Both the position numbers and the translations under genes were made by a program. Shown in pieces: positions 1 through 8,810 of a DNA stretch of 64,000 bases; positions within the stretch are counted from its first letter, which is position 1; each line of letters opens with the position of its first letter. Under the pieces are notes generated by a model. That model had not been told where the DNA came from and made no database searches. It saw only the letters and a list, made by a program, of their open reading frames with translations. This DNA is from Paenibacillus phocaeensis (lineage in GTDB: Bacteria; Bacillota; Bacilli; Paenibacillales; Paenibacillaceae), in NCBI RefSeq assembly GCF_900021165.1, contig NZ_FCOQ01000034.1, forward strand, positions 124,001-188,000, given 5' to 3'.

Positions 1-240
1 CAGTCTTGTATCTGGTACGCGCATGCGCACTTCCTTCAGGAAGTTCACACAGTCCTGTCTATGTACTACTCCTAGCCCTCCATCAACAATTGCAATTTCC
101 GCATCTACCTGCCCTGCTGATGCAGCAACCGCAAACTGCTCAAGCGTTACATCCGTACCAGCAATAGAATAACCTTGTGCTTCTAAAGCTTCAGCAAGTG
201 GCGTCAGAATGGACAAATCAAACACCAGGTGTAGTTTCAC
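1..240 (-). CDS. Partial CpaE/receiver-like N-terminus (ICE gene)
   Basis: Only the first 80 codons are in the window; the gene runs off the left edge. A GTG start is chosen because GGGAGGAGC lies just upstream and the start overlaps the stop of the preceding gene in a GTGA arrangement, so the two are translationally coupled. The peptide begins MKLHLVFDLSIL and continues with alternating strands and helices, including AEIAIVDGG. This resembles the receiver-like N-terminal domain of CpaE/MinD-type ATPases found in Gram-positive conjugation clusters. The ATPase domain would lie outside the window, so the assignment is tentative. Confidence 0.5.
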   Translation of the reverse strand, partial: MKLHLVFDLSILTPLAEALEAQGYSIAGTDVTLEQFAVAASAGQVDAEIAIVDGGLGVVHRQDCVNFLKEVRMRVPDTRL

Positions 241-650
241 TGTTCGCTCCTCCCATCAAACAACCAATTCAAAATAGACATAACCCCGTCAAATATCTGC
301 GGCCAGAAATTGATGATTAGATATCCAATAATGGATAAAAACAAGAGTAGAAAGGCAACTGAAAGCAGCTTTCTATAGAAGAGACCACCGATAAGCAAGA
401 TTAGGAAAATGCCAAGTGCAAGATATACATAAAAGTTACTTCCTGATTGAACGGCAGAAAAAAGCTCTTCCCCCTTTTCATTTAAGCGATTCCCCACTTC
501 CTCAGGATCAAATGTCTTAGAATTGTCTTTGATCTCCTGAGTTATAGATGCTTCAATAGATGCATTATTTGAAGCAAAAGCCGTATTTAAAGGGACATGG
601 CTGACCAGTAAAATAATCGCCATTAACAACGCCCGTACTTTTAATATCAT
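237..650 (-). CDS. Small secreted/membrane protein of the ICE transfer operon
   Basis: The 137-residue product starts with a signal peptide (residues 1-26, ending near AFASN). A polar helical stretch follows (about 27-70), then two adjacent hydrophobic segments (about 71-90 and 93-116) and a short charged tail. There is no recognisable catalytic motif. It lies between the wall hydrolase and the CpaE-like gene, overlaps the latter by four bases, and probably belongs to the transfer envelope complex. A terminator-like hairpin separates it from the upstream gene. The function is unknown. Confidence 0.6.
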   Translation of the reverse strand: MILKVRALLMAIILLVSHVPLNTAFASNNASIEASITQEIKDNSKTFDPEEVGNRLNEKGEELFSAVQSGSNFYVYLALGIFLILLIGGLFYRKLLSVAFLLLFLSIIGYLIINFWPQIFDGVMSILNWLFDGRSEQ

Positions 651-670
651 CTGTACCCCTCCATTTTATA

Positions 671-712
671 GCAAAACAAAAACAACCCCTGAATATAGAG
701 GTTGTTGTTTTG
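671..712 (-). terminator. Hairpin between wall hydrolase and small membrane protein genes
   Basis: Read leftward, an AAAACAAC-type arm and a GTTGTTTT-type arm form an imperfect stem of about 11 bp, followed by a T-rich run. It lies inside the transfer operon, so readthrough or antitermination would be needed to express the genes to its left. Confidence 0.5.
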
Positions 713-784
713 GAATATTTTTACAATTAAAAGAATATAGCTTCGCTAAGGATACTATTATTTTATCTCGACTTTGGATAACCG

Positions 785-2500
785 TCAATCCCCTAATTTG
801 GATAATTGTTCATAAATACTGGTTACGTTCCTAACCCAATTTGAACCGGTAGCATATACCCCGTTTGGATTTTCAGGATCGCTCAACCATGCGATAGGAC
901 TAACTGCAGATGGTTTCCCCCTCGAAAGCTTTACTATCGTCTTGGCTGCAATTATAGCAGCGTCCTTAGTGGTTAATTCAGCTCCCTTCCCCTCTTTCCA
1001 GCTTCCAAAGACATTCCAGGGATTCTTCACAATCTTATCCGCATACTTATTGCTTTTTGGAACAAAAGATTGTTCTGCTCCAGTGATAGCAATTAGCAAA
1101 TAAGGATCAATTCCTTGAGCTTTTGCCGCATCATCAATCATGGTTAATATCTCTTTTGTAGCCAACATTGAATTTCGTTTGCCTAACCATTCAAGTAATA
1201 CAGGTATATCCAAAGGGCGGTAAACCAATATATCGGATGATTCTTCATAACCGAAATAAACCAGCGGATTCACAGGCTCTCCATTTACCCGTACTTCAAA
1301 GTGCAAATGCGGTCCCGTTGAACCGCCAGTATTCCCCGACTCTGCAATCTCTTCCCCTGCCTTTACCGTTTGTCCTGATTCCACCTTAACCTTATTCAGA
1401 TGATAGTACCGCGTCTCCATACCGCCATCATGTTGAATCATAACCGCATTACCTGCGGTGCCTAAGTAGTCAGCAAAGATCACTTTACCGGATTTCGCAG
1501 CATAAACAGGTGTACCAATCGGTACTCCAATATCAACGCCCGCGTGCAGTTTTATTAGTCCTGTGATTGGATGAACTCGGCTTCCAAAAGTTGATGTGAT
1601 CTTACTTCCCTCTGTTGGCCAAACTATTTCCCCAATAACTGGAGACCAGCCAACTAGAGGATCTCCTTCGCCATCACCATCAGAAAGATATGAAAGCCAG
1701 TATTCTAAAAGAAAGTCCTGATCTTCTACTCTCTTTGCACCATGAGCAATAAGGATTTCTCTTAATGGCTCCCAATCTTCGCTGTACATCGGTTCAATCC
1801 GTTGTAATTTGTCTTGGGTTACAGTTGTCGTCAGATCACCGCATGGAGATGGGGAAGTTTCAGTTGTTGTTTCTGAATCATAAGTATAGACATAATCATT
1901 TTGAATCGTCTCTGCCTTTTTCAGAAGAAGAACGGGCTGACGTTCAGTCACTGTTGACTTTTCGTACGTAACCTCACCATCCTCATCTTCATTTCGAAGA
2001 CAAACCTCTTTCACCGTAACAATCTCAGAACTTTTCCATGTGAACTTGGGGCGTACTTCTTTAAAAGTCTCCTCTGGTTTCAGCACTACTTCCTTGACGT
2101 TTTCATCTAAAAATGTGTTAAAAAAAGATGGATCGTTGAGTGAACGATCCACCTGAGCCAGCCACTGCCAATTCAATGCATAGGTTTGGACTTGAGATTC
2201 TTGCTCTGCTGTTAACTCTTCATGCCAGCGGTCAGCAATAGCCTGATACTCATCAAACAACTGTTCATCTGAGTCTTCTTTGGTACCATAGAAAAAACCA
2301 GATGTACGATCCTTGATTGTATCGAACGTCCCTATCACTGACTGCTTCGGAAGCTCAAAGATCATAAAATAGAGCAAAAACAGCAGTAGTGCAATCCCTC
2401 CAATAGCCAGTACATAAGGAAGGATAGCTTTCAATATCGGCTTTAATGCTTTGTTAAGGAGTACTCGTCCTCCTTGCTTTAGCATTTTTTCAATATCCAT
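785..2500 (-). CDS. Two-domain peptidoglycan hydrolase of the conjugation machine (M23 + lysozyme-like)
   Basis: This 571-residue wall-degrading protein probably opens the cell wall for the transfer channel (VirB1-like role). It has one membrane anchor at residues 30-48 and an extracellular stalk. An M23/LytM endopeptidase domain spans about 297-415, with zinc ligands His319 and Asp323 (HAGVD) and the HLH pair His398/His400. A C-terminal lysozyme/transglycosylase-like domain spans about 440-571, with a candidate catalytic Glu476 in AITGAEQSF. It lies 9 bp from the VirB6-like gene. M23 domains cut peptide cross-links, while the second domain would cut glycan. The second domain's exact family is less certain. 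Confidence 0.85.
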   Translation of the reverse strand: MDIEKMLKQGGRVLLNKALKPILKAILPYVLAIGGIALLLFLLYFMIFELPKQSVIGTFDTIKDRTSGFFYGTKEDSDEQLFDEYQAIADRWHEELTAEQESQVQTYALNWQWLAQVDRSLNDPSFFNTFLDENVKEVVLKPEETFKEVRPKFTWKSSEIVTVKEVCLRNEDEDGEVTYEKSTVTERQPVLLLKKAETIQNDYVYTYDSETTTETSPSPCGDLTTTVTQDKLQRIEPMYSEDWEPLREILIAHGAKRVEDQDFLLEYWLSYLSDGDGEGDPLVGWSPVIGEIVWPTEGSKITSTFGSRVHPITGLIKLHAGVDIGVPIGTPVYAAKSGKVIFADYLGTAGNAVMIQHDGGMETRYYHLNKVKVESGQTVKAGEEIAESGNTGGSTGPHLHFEVRVNGEPVNPLVYFGYEESSDILVYRPLDIPVLLEWLGKRNSMLATKEILTMIDDAAKAQGIDPYLLIAITGAEQSFVPKSNKYADKIVKNPWNVFGSWKEGKGAELTTKDAAIIAAKTIVKLSRGKPSAVSPIAWLSDPENPNGVYATGSNWVRNVTSIYEQLSKLGD

Positions 2501-2509
2501 TCTTTCCCC

Positions 2510-4474
2510 CTAAACATAATAATTATAGTGCTTACCTCCAGTTGATGGAGACTTATCAGGCCCTGATTTTGGAGACGGAATATTTTCTCTTGAAGATGAA
2601 TTTACAGTTTCACCATTCGCATTCTTGATTTTATTGGCATCCATGACCCCTCCTGTGACTTCTCCACCATCTGAAATAATGTTACCTTTAAAATTTTCAC
2701 CGTTGGTTCTAACACCCCGGTTTACGGCAACATTTCCAGAAGCACTTCCGGATCCACGAGCACGAGTCGGCTCAGTCTCAGCAAAGTTGGACTTACCCTG
2801 TGTCTTTGTTCTATCCCCATCAAACTTCCCGCCATTTATAGCTATACCTTCGTTGATAACACCTACACCTTTTGCTTTTGTTCTAAAGGGCTGTTCAGGC
2901 TGTTCAGTTACAACAGTTAGCGAACGTTGCATAGGCTTTTCTTCATACGGCTGATCGGTCACAAGTATGGGTTCCTCTATAGCTTCCTCTCTACCGCTGT
3001 TAACCCAATCTGCGACCTTCTGTGCACCGGAGTAAGTTTTCTTGCCTAACCACATACCGCCTTTTCCTACCAACTGAGCACTTTTTCCAACTCCTCCTCC
3101 AACAGCCCCACCTACAAATGCTCCTTCTAATGGCTTACCCGCCATTAATCCAACTGTGGCTCCTAAAGCGGCCCCAACGCCTTTTGCTCCTTGATTTAGA
3201 GCAAATCCAGCAGCCTTCTTACTTATATTCGTCGCCCTATTTCTGAAACTCGGCTTTGCACCAGACATTACCCTAGATGATGAGCCGCTAGAAACAGCTC
3301 CTGCTGTACCAGCGGACGCAACATCACCAGAAGACGTATCGCCCATCAATTCAGATGAGCCGCCACCAGCCGACTGTGCTTTTCCCGATTTCTTTCCAGA
3401 AAACATTTTACCCATTGCAAGTAACGTACCAAAACCTAATGCTCGACCCATTTTGGTATCTGGTTGCTCTGTTCCCAAGAGACGTTGAACAAGATTTTGT
3501 ATGGAGGAAAAGCCAAATAAGTACGCCACAATCACCCAATTAGATACACCATCGCTACTAAAATAGAGCAAGAAAAAAAATAGCCCTAATGCCAAAGCAT
3601 GGGCAACGGGCAATATCATATTGGCAACAAATTGATCCCACCATGTTTGCAAAGCGTTGCGATAACGAGGAAACAAGGTCAACATACAGCATGCAACAAA
3701 CGTTACTAGTAGGATCATTAGATTAATAGATCGCATGGTATAGTCATAGTTTAGTTTTGCTGTCATAAGCGCAGCCATCAGAACCAAAATGGAAACGATA
3801 AATCCCCGATAGCTAACCATATCATCATACCCAGCTTCACCTGTCCCCCAAATCGTATTGAGGAAGAGTCCTGGCTGAAGTCCGTAATCGACCATAACCG
3901 CCCAGATTAAATCCGTAAACCAGCTAACAATCGTAGCAACGAACTTCCACAAATACACACCAAATCTTAAAGATATTAGTCCAACAACAAAGGCTGTTGC
4001 ATAATCTTTGGCCTTTGTTCTGCCTTCTCCAGTGTATCCGTGCCAGAGAAGTAAAAAAGCCATCAGTATAAGAGCAATAAAAATAGGATACGGTATAAAA
4101 CGTTCCAAAGCAGTATAGATCGCGTCTATCGCATCCATCATTCCCTCGGAAAATACTCCAAGGTATAAACTTGATCGAAGGTCTTCCGTACCCCCCTGCA
4201 AGAACCCATCATTGGATGTTTCGGGATTTTTGCCGAATACCAGCAAAGTTACATCTTTCATATTAAATTTTTTTATCAAAAAATTAGCCGCTCCAATGAG
4301 GACATCAGAAAGGGTTCGCTCCATCAATCCCGGCTTGTTATCCTCGTCCGAATAATATTCCTCGACTTGCTTACCTATAATACCCTTTTCTTCGGCTGCA
4401 AAGGCAGGAGTTGCAAGGGCAAAACTGTGAACCAGCATTAGAAATAAACACGAAATGATCGTAATGCGGCGCAA
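2510..4474 (-). CDS. VirB6/TcpH-like polytopic channel protein
   Basis: The 654-residue protein has an N-terminal signal sequence (residues 1-27), an amphipathic region, then about six membrane segments between residues 120 and 340. The second half is glycine- and serine-rich and probably cytosolic, with small GxxxG-type stretches (about 425-480). Size, topology and position directly after the VirB4 gene match the VirB6-like inner-membrane channel component of Gram-positive type IV secretion systems. The gap to the VirB4 gene is 17 bp. No enzymatic motif is seen. The family call rests on topology and order rather than a signature. Confidence 0.75.
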   Translation of the reverse strand: MRRITIISCLFLMLVHSFALATPAFAAEEKGIIGKQVEEYYSDEDNKPGLMERTLSDVLIGAANFLIKKFNMKDVTLLVFGKNPETSNDGFLQGGTEDLRSSLYLGVFSEGMMDAIDAIYTALERFIPYPIFIALILMAFLLLWHGYTGEGRTKAKDYATAFVVGLISLRFGVYLWKFVATIVSWFTDLIWAVMVDYGLQPGLFLNTIWGTGEAGYDDMVSYRGFIVSILVLMAALMTAKLNYDYTMRSINLMILLVTFVACCMLTLFPRYRNALQTWWDQFVANMILPVAHALALGLFFFLLYFSSDGVSNWVIVAYLFGFSSIQNLVQRLLGTEQPDTKMGRALGFGTLLAMGKMFSGKKSGKAQSAGGGSSELMGDTSSGDVASAGTAGAVSSGSSSRVMSGAKPSFRNRATNISKKAAGFALNQGAKGVGAALGATVGLMAGKPLEGAFVGGAVGGGVGKSAQLVGKGGMWLGKKTYSGAQKVADWVNSGREEAIEEPILVTDQPYEEKPMQRSLTVVTEQPEQPFRTKAKGVGVINEGIAINGGKFDGDRTKTQGKSNFAETEPTRARGSGSASGNVAVNRGVRTNGENFKGNIISDGGEVTGGVMDANKIKNANGETVNSSSRENIPSPKSGPDKSPSTGGKHYNYYV

Positions 4475-4491
4475 GCTTATTCTCTCCCTTC

Positions 4492-6486
4492 CTATGCTGT
4501 TCCCTCAGCCCTAGTTCTTTCCTTGATATATCGTTTACGCTCCGCGTATAACGGATCGTTCGGGTCTGTGGTAAACAACATATGCTCATATGGGGATGCA
4601 TCTACATGTACGATAGCCGATTGATTATCAACTTTGACGAGCATATCTCCCTTGCGAGCTTGATAAACAAGGAAGTCGGCTTCTCCTTCAGTTAACGCTA
4701 GTTTTCCGCGCACAGCATCAATATCCAGCGCCTCCTGAATGCCGATAATCTTAATCGGGCTGTTTTTAATGGCAGCCATTCCAGCTTGAGAGCGAGTAAA
4801 CACCTCCAACCCCTGAGTAACAGGAACAATCCCTGTATTAGTGGCGCGTCCTTCACGAAACGCACTTTCTGCCCAAACAGCTCCAAAATCTTCGTCAAGA
4901 AATATATTCTGGCATTCTTCAATGATGAGGAGTTTCTTAACCTCTGGATGTTTCTTCGCCCAGCGTTCCATCATCCAGCGTTCAGTAACAAATAAACCGA
5001 TAGGACGCATGATTTCTGGATCAAGGCGATTAATCGCAAAACCAAAGATTGGTGCATTCTTCAGTTCTACTGTAGAAGGACCATCAAAAATAGCGTATGA
5101 ACTCATTTCACCCTTGCGGGTAAATGGTTGTAATAACTCACTCGCCTTTCTAATGGCTTCGCTTTTATGATTGCTCATCTTATCATACAGCCCAACTAGT
5201 TCAGGCATTGCTTTTCTTACTTTCCCAGTCCGAAAAATGCCATCTTGTACAATCTGATCCGTCGTGTACAGACTCTCAGGGTCTGTAGTTATCTCGTACT
5301 CCGCATACTGCTGTCTTATAGCTCGACCAATAAATACTTTCACTTCGCCGGTTAATACACTTCGGTCATAAACAGAAATCATTTTAAAGACTAATGCCTG
5401 TACAGAATTCGCCGCTTCTTCGATATCAACAAATCTTGTCCCGTCTGCAAGTTCTGTAATGTCAACATCATATGGATTGATACGATGCTTAGAATGCTCG
5501 TGGAGTTCAATAAATGGGCAGCCCAAAGCACGAAGAAAGTCGCCGTACTCTCCCTTCCAATCAATAATTCCAATTTGCCTTCTTAGATGTGAGGAACGAT
5601 GTGTAACTAACATGGTCACAAACGTTTTCCCGGCACCAGAACGTCCAATGATGCACATATTATAATTCGCTAGTTCTGGATGCCAGTTGTCCAGCCACAC
5701 CGGACGTCCCATACGATCTTTACCAATTACAACACCACTACGATGATTTAAGCTACCTCCACCCCATGGAAAAAGATCAGCCACGTTAGAGCTTTCCAAT
5801 GATAGAATGTGCTCTTTTTGAACTGCCGTAGCTTCGGCAGTAGGTAATACGGATTGCAGCGCTGCAAGTTGTTGACCATCGGCTGATCGGAGATAGATCG
5901 ACTTCCCAGCAAAGCGCTGAACAAGTGAGCGACACAGTTTCATGAGTTCTTTCCATTCAGGGGCGCTGACGATTACCTGAATAGACACTCGAAAACTTCG
6001 TTCAACATTCAATCGAATGCGTTTTTGTCGCTCTTTCAAGTCTGCAATTTCGTCTCTCATGGCATCAATCTTACGAACATCTTTTTCATCAGCCAAATCT
6101 GATAACAATCCTGCTATCCGTCTGCCGATCTCATCTAGTTCTCGATCATTTGATGACGGCTGAACATGGATCGCTAAGTCCACATCCCCTTTACCATGAT
6201 CTGCTCGAATTAAGGAATCCAGCATCCCTGCCCAGGTATTGCCCGAAGAAATCTCAGCATAAAAACTACGAAAATATCGAGTTGGTGTAATTGTTCCACC
6301 GACTTCTACCGCATAGTCATCAAGCTTAATTTGGTTAGCACTTTTATCTTTCGGAATTGTTTCTCTAATAAATGAAGGGGCAGCGAAGTCAGCTCCACTA
6401 GCTTTCCCGGTATCAAGATGAGACTGGGTTTCATTTCCCAGCCCCTCACCTTTTTTATTCCTTTTTATAAAATTGAACACTTCCAT
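4492..6486 (-). CDS. VirB4-family conjugation ATPase
   Basis: The 664-residue protein powers assembly of, and transfer through, the type IV secretion channel. The N-terminal domain (about 50-215) has VirB4/TraC character with a coiled segment near 130-165. The P-loop is GRSGAGKT at 281-288 and the Walker B stretch KKLLIIEE at 517-524. The later SAFREGRATNTG and VTQGLE stretches match the arginine-finger and sensor region of the family. The length is typical. It is preceded by a small zinc-ribbon gene and followed by the VirB6-like gene, as in other Firmicute transfer operons. Confidence 0.93.
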   Translation of the reverse strand: MEVFNFIKRNKKGEGLGNETQSHLDTGKASGADFAAPSFIRETIPKDKSANQIKLDDYAVEVGGTITPTRYFRSFYAEISSGNTWAGMLDSLIRADHGKGDVDLAIHVQPSSNDRELDEIGRRIAGLLSDLADEKDVRKIDAMRDEIADLKERQKRIRLNVERSFRVSIQVIVSAPEWKELMKLCRSLVQRFAGKSIYLRSADGQQLAALQSVLPTAEATAVQKEHILSLESSNVADLFPWGGGSLNHRSGVVIGKDRMGRPVWLDNWHPELANYNMCIIGRSGAGKTFVTMLVTHRSSHLRRQIGIIDWKGEYGDFLRALGCPFIELHEHSKHRINPYDVDITELADGTRFVDIEEAANSVQALVFKMISVYDRSVLTGEVKVFIGRAIRQQYAEYEITTDPESLYTTDQIVQDGIFRTGKVRKAMPELVGLYDKMSNHKSEAIRKASELLQPFTRKGEMSSYAIFDGPSTVELKNAPIFGFAINRLDPEIMRPIGLFVTERWMMERWAKKHPEVKKLLIIEECQNIFLDEDFGAVWAESAFREGRATNTGIVPVTQGLEVFTRSQAGMAAIKNSPIKIIGIQEALDIDAVRGKLALTEGEADFLVYQARKGDMLVKVDNQSAIVHVDASPYEHMLFTTDPNDPLYAERKRYIKERTRAEGTA

Positions 6487-6495
6487 TCCACCTTC

Positions 6496-6669
6496 TTATA
6501 CCGCTAATTTATCTCCACAAACTTTACATGTACGGACAAGCTGACCGCTTAAATAGCTCAGTGAAAATCTTACACTCCCACAAGGACAAACTCCGGGCCT
6601 ACTTGGAACTTGATCAATTTCATTTTGCCTGACCTTTTTAACGGCATCTGACCAGGTTCCTTTACGCAT
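6496..6669 (-). CDS. 57-residue zinc-ribbon-like protein
   Basis: The ATG overlaps the stop of the TraC-like gene and the product ends 10 bp before the VirB4 start, so it is embedded in the operon. It has two cysteine pairs, CPCG (residues 28-31) and CKVC (residues 48-51), spaced as in a small zinc ribbon, and a basic N-terminus (MRKGTWSDAVKKVRQ). No family is recognised. A DNA- or partner-binding accessory role in conjugation is possible but unproven. Conservation of the four cysteines in related ICEs would support that it is real. Confidence 0.6.
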   Translation of the reverse strand: MRKGTWSDAVKKVRQNEIDQVPSRPGVCPCGSVRFSLSYLSGQLVRTCKVCGDKLAV

Positions 6670-7447
6670 TTTGCAACTCTTCCTGTGTTAAAGAGTGCTT
6701 TGATCTTTTGAATGAATCTGATCGTATTGCATCAATCATCCGCGCTTGTGGAGCCAGCTCACGTTGTAAGGTTTGGTAGGTATAGTTCCATATTCCCGCC
6801 TTATCCAGACGCTGATATCGCATTCCTACTTGTTCACAGAAGCCATATAAGATGTTCTCTACCTCTTCTAATACTTGCAATGCCAGATCAGATTGCTCTT
6901 CTTCCGATAAGTTATTTTTCTTAGGAGCGGCTTTGTCCAAAATCGCATTCATTCTCCCTGCCCCTGCCACACCTGTCTCTGCCTTCAAAGGGTCGTATTC
7001 AAAAATAATATATCCGTGATAATTTCTGATCGTGCCTTGATCCAAACTCTCTATCAAATATTGTCTTACCAATCCTCCCGTTTTCTTCAGGTCAGGATAT
7101 TCATCAGGAAGCTCTTGAACCGATTGTCCGTAAGCATCCGTATAATCCTTCATCTCAAACAGTTGGGATTGCGTGATAAATGTAACCGGTAATGAGATCG
7201 TGTTAATGAGGCCAAGAAAGTTAAGCCATACAGCTTTGTTTTCCTCAATCGAGGCATTATCCAGATTAATAGGTTCGACTTCAACTACTAAGCGATATTT
7301 ATTGCCGTTTTGAGCAAGCCCATCCCATGTGATATTGGATTTATTCGCTCCGATTAGTTCCTGAACGGTAAGTGGTTTCTCTTTTTTTTGATAGTTCATA
7401 AAATAGAGCACTGCTGCCGCTAAAGCTAAAATGAGCATCAGGACCAT
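6662..7447 (-). CDS. Membrane-anchored TraC-like (VirB4 N-domain-like) conjugation protein
   Basis: The 261-residue product has a single N-terminal membrane segment (residues 1-17) and then a soluble domain. The pattern (YRLVVEVEPINL, then LINTISLPVTFITQSQ, then YHGYIIFEYDP, then a long helix and RLDKAGIWNYTY) resembles the N-terminal domain of VirB4/TraC ATPases, but no P-loop is present. The separate VirB4 gene downstream has its own N-domain, so this would be a stand-alone paralogue that may tether or regulate the ATPase. It lies 1 bp after the PrgI-like gene. The match is by eye only. Confidence 0.55.
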   Translation of the reverse strand: MVLMLILALAAAVLYFMNYQKKEKPLTVQELIGANKSNITWDGLAQNGNKYRLVVEVEPINLDNASIEENKAVWLNFLGLINTISLPVTFITQSQLFEMKDYTDAYGQSVQELPDEYPDLKKTGGLVRQYLIESLDQGTIRNYHGYIIFEYDPLKAETGVAGAGRMNAILDKAAPKKNNLSEEEQSDLALQVLEEVENILYGFCEQVGMRYQRLDKAGIWNYTYQTLQRELAPQARMIDAIRSDSFKRSKHSLTQEELQNA

Positions 7448-7448
7448 A

Positions 7449-7781
7449 TCATGCTCCTCCTTTCTTGTACAAATATCTTCTTCGACGCAATCTCAGTCGA
7501 AGTATCAGATAATAATATTTCCATACCGGGAGGTTAGTCCCGGTATGTTTGAAATAGCAAAGATACATGCAGAATAAGAACGGTATAGAATAGTGGAGCC
7601 TTGAATAGAACCAGTCTGTCCCAATGCGCGGAACCACCTTGGACATTTGAACAGACAAATACCCTCCAACTGTCCACCATGCCGCTTGACTGAGACTTAG
7701 GCCAATGCCAAAGATTGTAATGAACTTTTCTTTGATCGCACTTTTGTACGGTATCGGATGATATTGTCCCCACATAGCCAA
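7449..7781 (-). CDS. PrgI/VirB3-like membrane protein
   Basis: The 110-residue protein begins with a short polar segment containing YKSAIKEKFI, followed by two close membrane segments (about 25-47 and 62-80) and a strongly basic tail (LRLRLRRRRYLYKKGG). This is the layout of PrgI/TcpE-type proteins, the VirB3 counterpart in Gram-positive conjugation systems, and the gene order (pilin-like, PrgI, TraC-like, VirB4) agrees. The basic end should face the cytosol. It probably recruits the VirB4 ATPase to the membrane. Confidence 0.7.
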   Translation of the reverse strand: MAMWGQYHPIPYKSAIKEKFITIFGIGLSLSQAAWWTVGGYLSVQMSKVVPRIGTDWFYSRLHYSIPFLFCMYLCYFKHTGTNLPVWKYYYLILRLRLRRRRYLYKKGGA

Positions 7782-7785
7782 TTCC

Positions 7786-8178
7786 TCACAGTTTGGATAG
7801 GTCTATGCCAAATAATTTGAAGACCGCGCCCAAGATATCTTCTGTCCAAAACGACAAAACTAAGAAAGCAAGGAAAAACACAATTTTCCCTTTCGTCTCT
7901 CTTAAAGTGTCCGGGGAAAAACCTGCCCGGAAATAGCTGATAGCAAGCCACAGCCCGAAGATAATTGTGAGTGTCACAAAAATGCGCCGCGCCATATCAA
8001 CCCCCGCAGTGGTTGATTCATCTACCTTTTTCTCCAAATTAGATACTTCGCTACCTTGGCTACCCTGAATTCTCTCCTTGATGCTCTGTGCATGTACTGA
8101 ATTCTGAAGAGGGGTAGCACTGAACATAAACAATAAACCTGCCATCATAACAACTAAAATCTGCTTTAACCTTTTCAA
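7786..8178 (-). CDS. VirB2/TrbC-like small membrane protein
   Basis: The 130-residue product has a signal peptide (residues 1-30, cleavage near VHAQS), a short polar linker, then two membrane helices (about 62-82 and 95-115) joined by a charged loop. This matches the size and topology of VirB2/TrbC pilin-like subunits, and the gene is the first of the core transfer block. Gram-positive systems usually do not build an extended pilus, so it may be a channel component. The assignment is by topology and context. Confidence 0.6.
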   Translation of the reverse strand: MKRLKQILVVMMAGLLFMFSATPLQNSVHAQSIKERIQGSQGSEVSNLEKKVDESTTAGVDMARRIFVTLTIIFGLWLAISYFRAGFSPDTLRETKGKIVFFLAFLVLSFWTEDILGAVFKLFGIDLSKL

Positions 8179-8191
8179 GTGAATGACCTCC

Positions 8192-8281
8192 CTATTTGCA
8201 TACTCCTACTCGTTTGTCTTTCCGGAACTCACTTACCGACCACGCAATACCATACTTTTTGCTAATCCAACCTGCAAACAT
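8192..8281 (-). CDS. Possible 29-residue peptide upstream of the pilin-like gene
   Basis: A very strong ribosome binding site (GAAGGGAGGGG) precedes an ATG that opens 29 codons, MFAGWISKKYGIAWSVSEFR and a basic end. The stop lies 13 bp before the VirB2-like gene. It also lies just after a transcription terminator, so it could be a leader peptide or the remnant of a gene. Only the ribosome binding site supports it. Confidence 0.35.
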   Translation of the reverse strand: MFAGWISKKYGIAWSVSEFRKDKRVGVCK

Positions 8282-8310
8282 GCAATCCCCTCCCTTCATA
8301 TGTTCTCGAT

Positions 8311-8350
8311 AAAAGCAAAAAAGCTCCCACAACAGTGTGTAGAAGCTTTT
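8311..8350 (-). terminator. Intrinsic terminator after the YdjM-like gene
   Basis: Read leftward, AAAAGCT and AGCTTTT arms with an inner CACA/TGTG stem are followed by a TTTTTTGCTTTT run. It sits between the accessory genes and the transfer genes, in the middle of what otherwise looks like one operon. Confidence 0.7.
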
Positions 8351-8357
8351 GATTATA

Positions 8358-8810
8358 TTAAGCGATATAAAAATGACTATAACCACCTAGTACCATCCAT
8401 GCTCCCCAAGCGGCAATTGCAATAGTCTCAACAAAAACAGGTGGGATTCCAAATAACGGAACACCACATTTCCAACGATGCGGCCATAGCAAGGCAACTT
8501 TGCCTGTTATTACATCCAACATCAGATGGGATACGTAACCAATTAAAAAAGGCCATTGCCAGCTTGAATGAATGCTAAGCAATAACCATACACAAATTCC
8601 AAAAATGATGCTGTGTGTCAATGTTCTCTTTCCAAAAGTAGCCTCTATGACACTCGGCAAAACAGGAATAAAACGCCCTAGTAAGCTGTTCTGACGATCT
8701 ATATCCGGCAATAAGGATGATACCGCTACAACGGCAAGCTGGGCTGGAGAGTGGATGCCAAGCACCATTGCGGCAGTCACTCCACCAACTAGATGAGAAG
8801 CCCCATTCAT
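8358..8810 (-). CDS. YdjM-like membrane-bound metal-dependent hydrolase
   Basis: The 150-residue protein matches the LexA-regulated YdjM/DUF457 family. An N-terminal ASHLVGG histidine, the SSLLPDIDR acidic motif, TLTHSIIFG and a later GYVSHLMLD form the conserved histidine/aspartate set expected to bind metal, spaced between four membrane segments. The substrate is unknown; distant relatives act on lipids or phosphate esters. The start codon overlaps the stop of the HD-GYP gene by four bases, so the two are co-translated. Confidence 0.8.
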   Translation of the reverse strand: MNGASHLVGGVTAAMVLGIHSPAQLAVVAVSSLLPDIDRQNSLLGRFIPVLPSVIEATFGKRTLTHSIIFGICVWLLLSIHSSWQWPFLIGYVSHLMLDVITGKVALLWPHRWKCGVPLFGIPPVFVETIAIAAWGAWMVLGGYSHFYIA

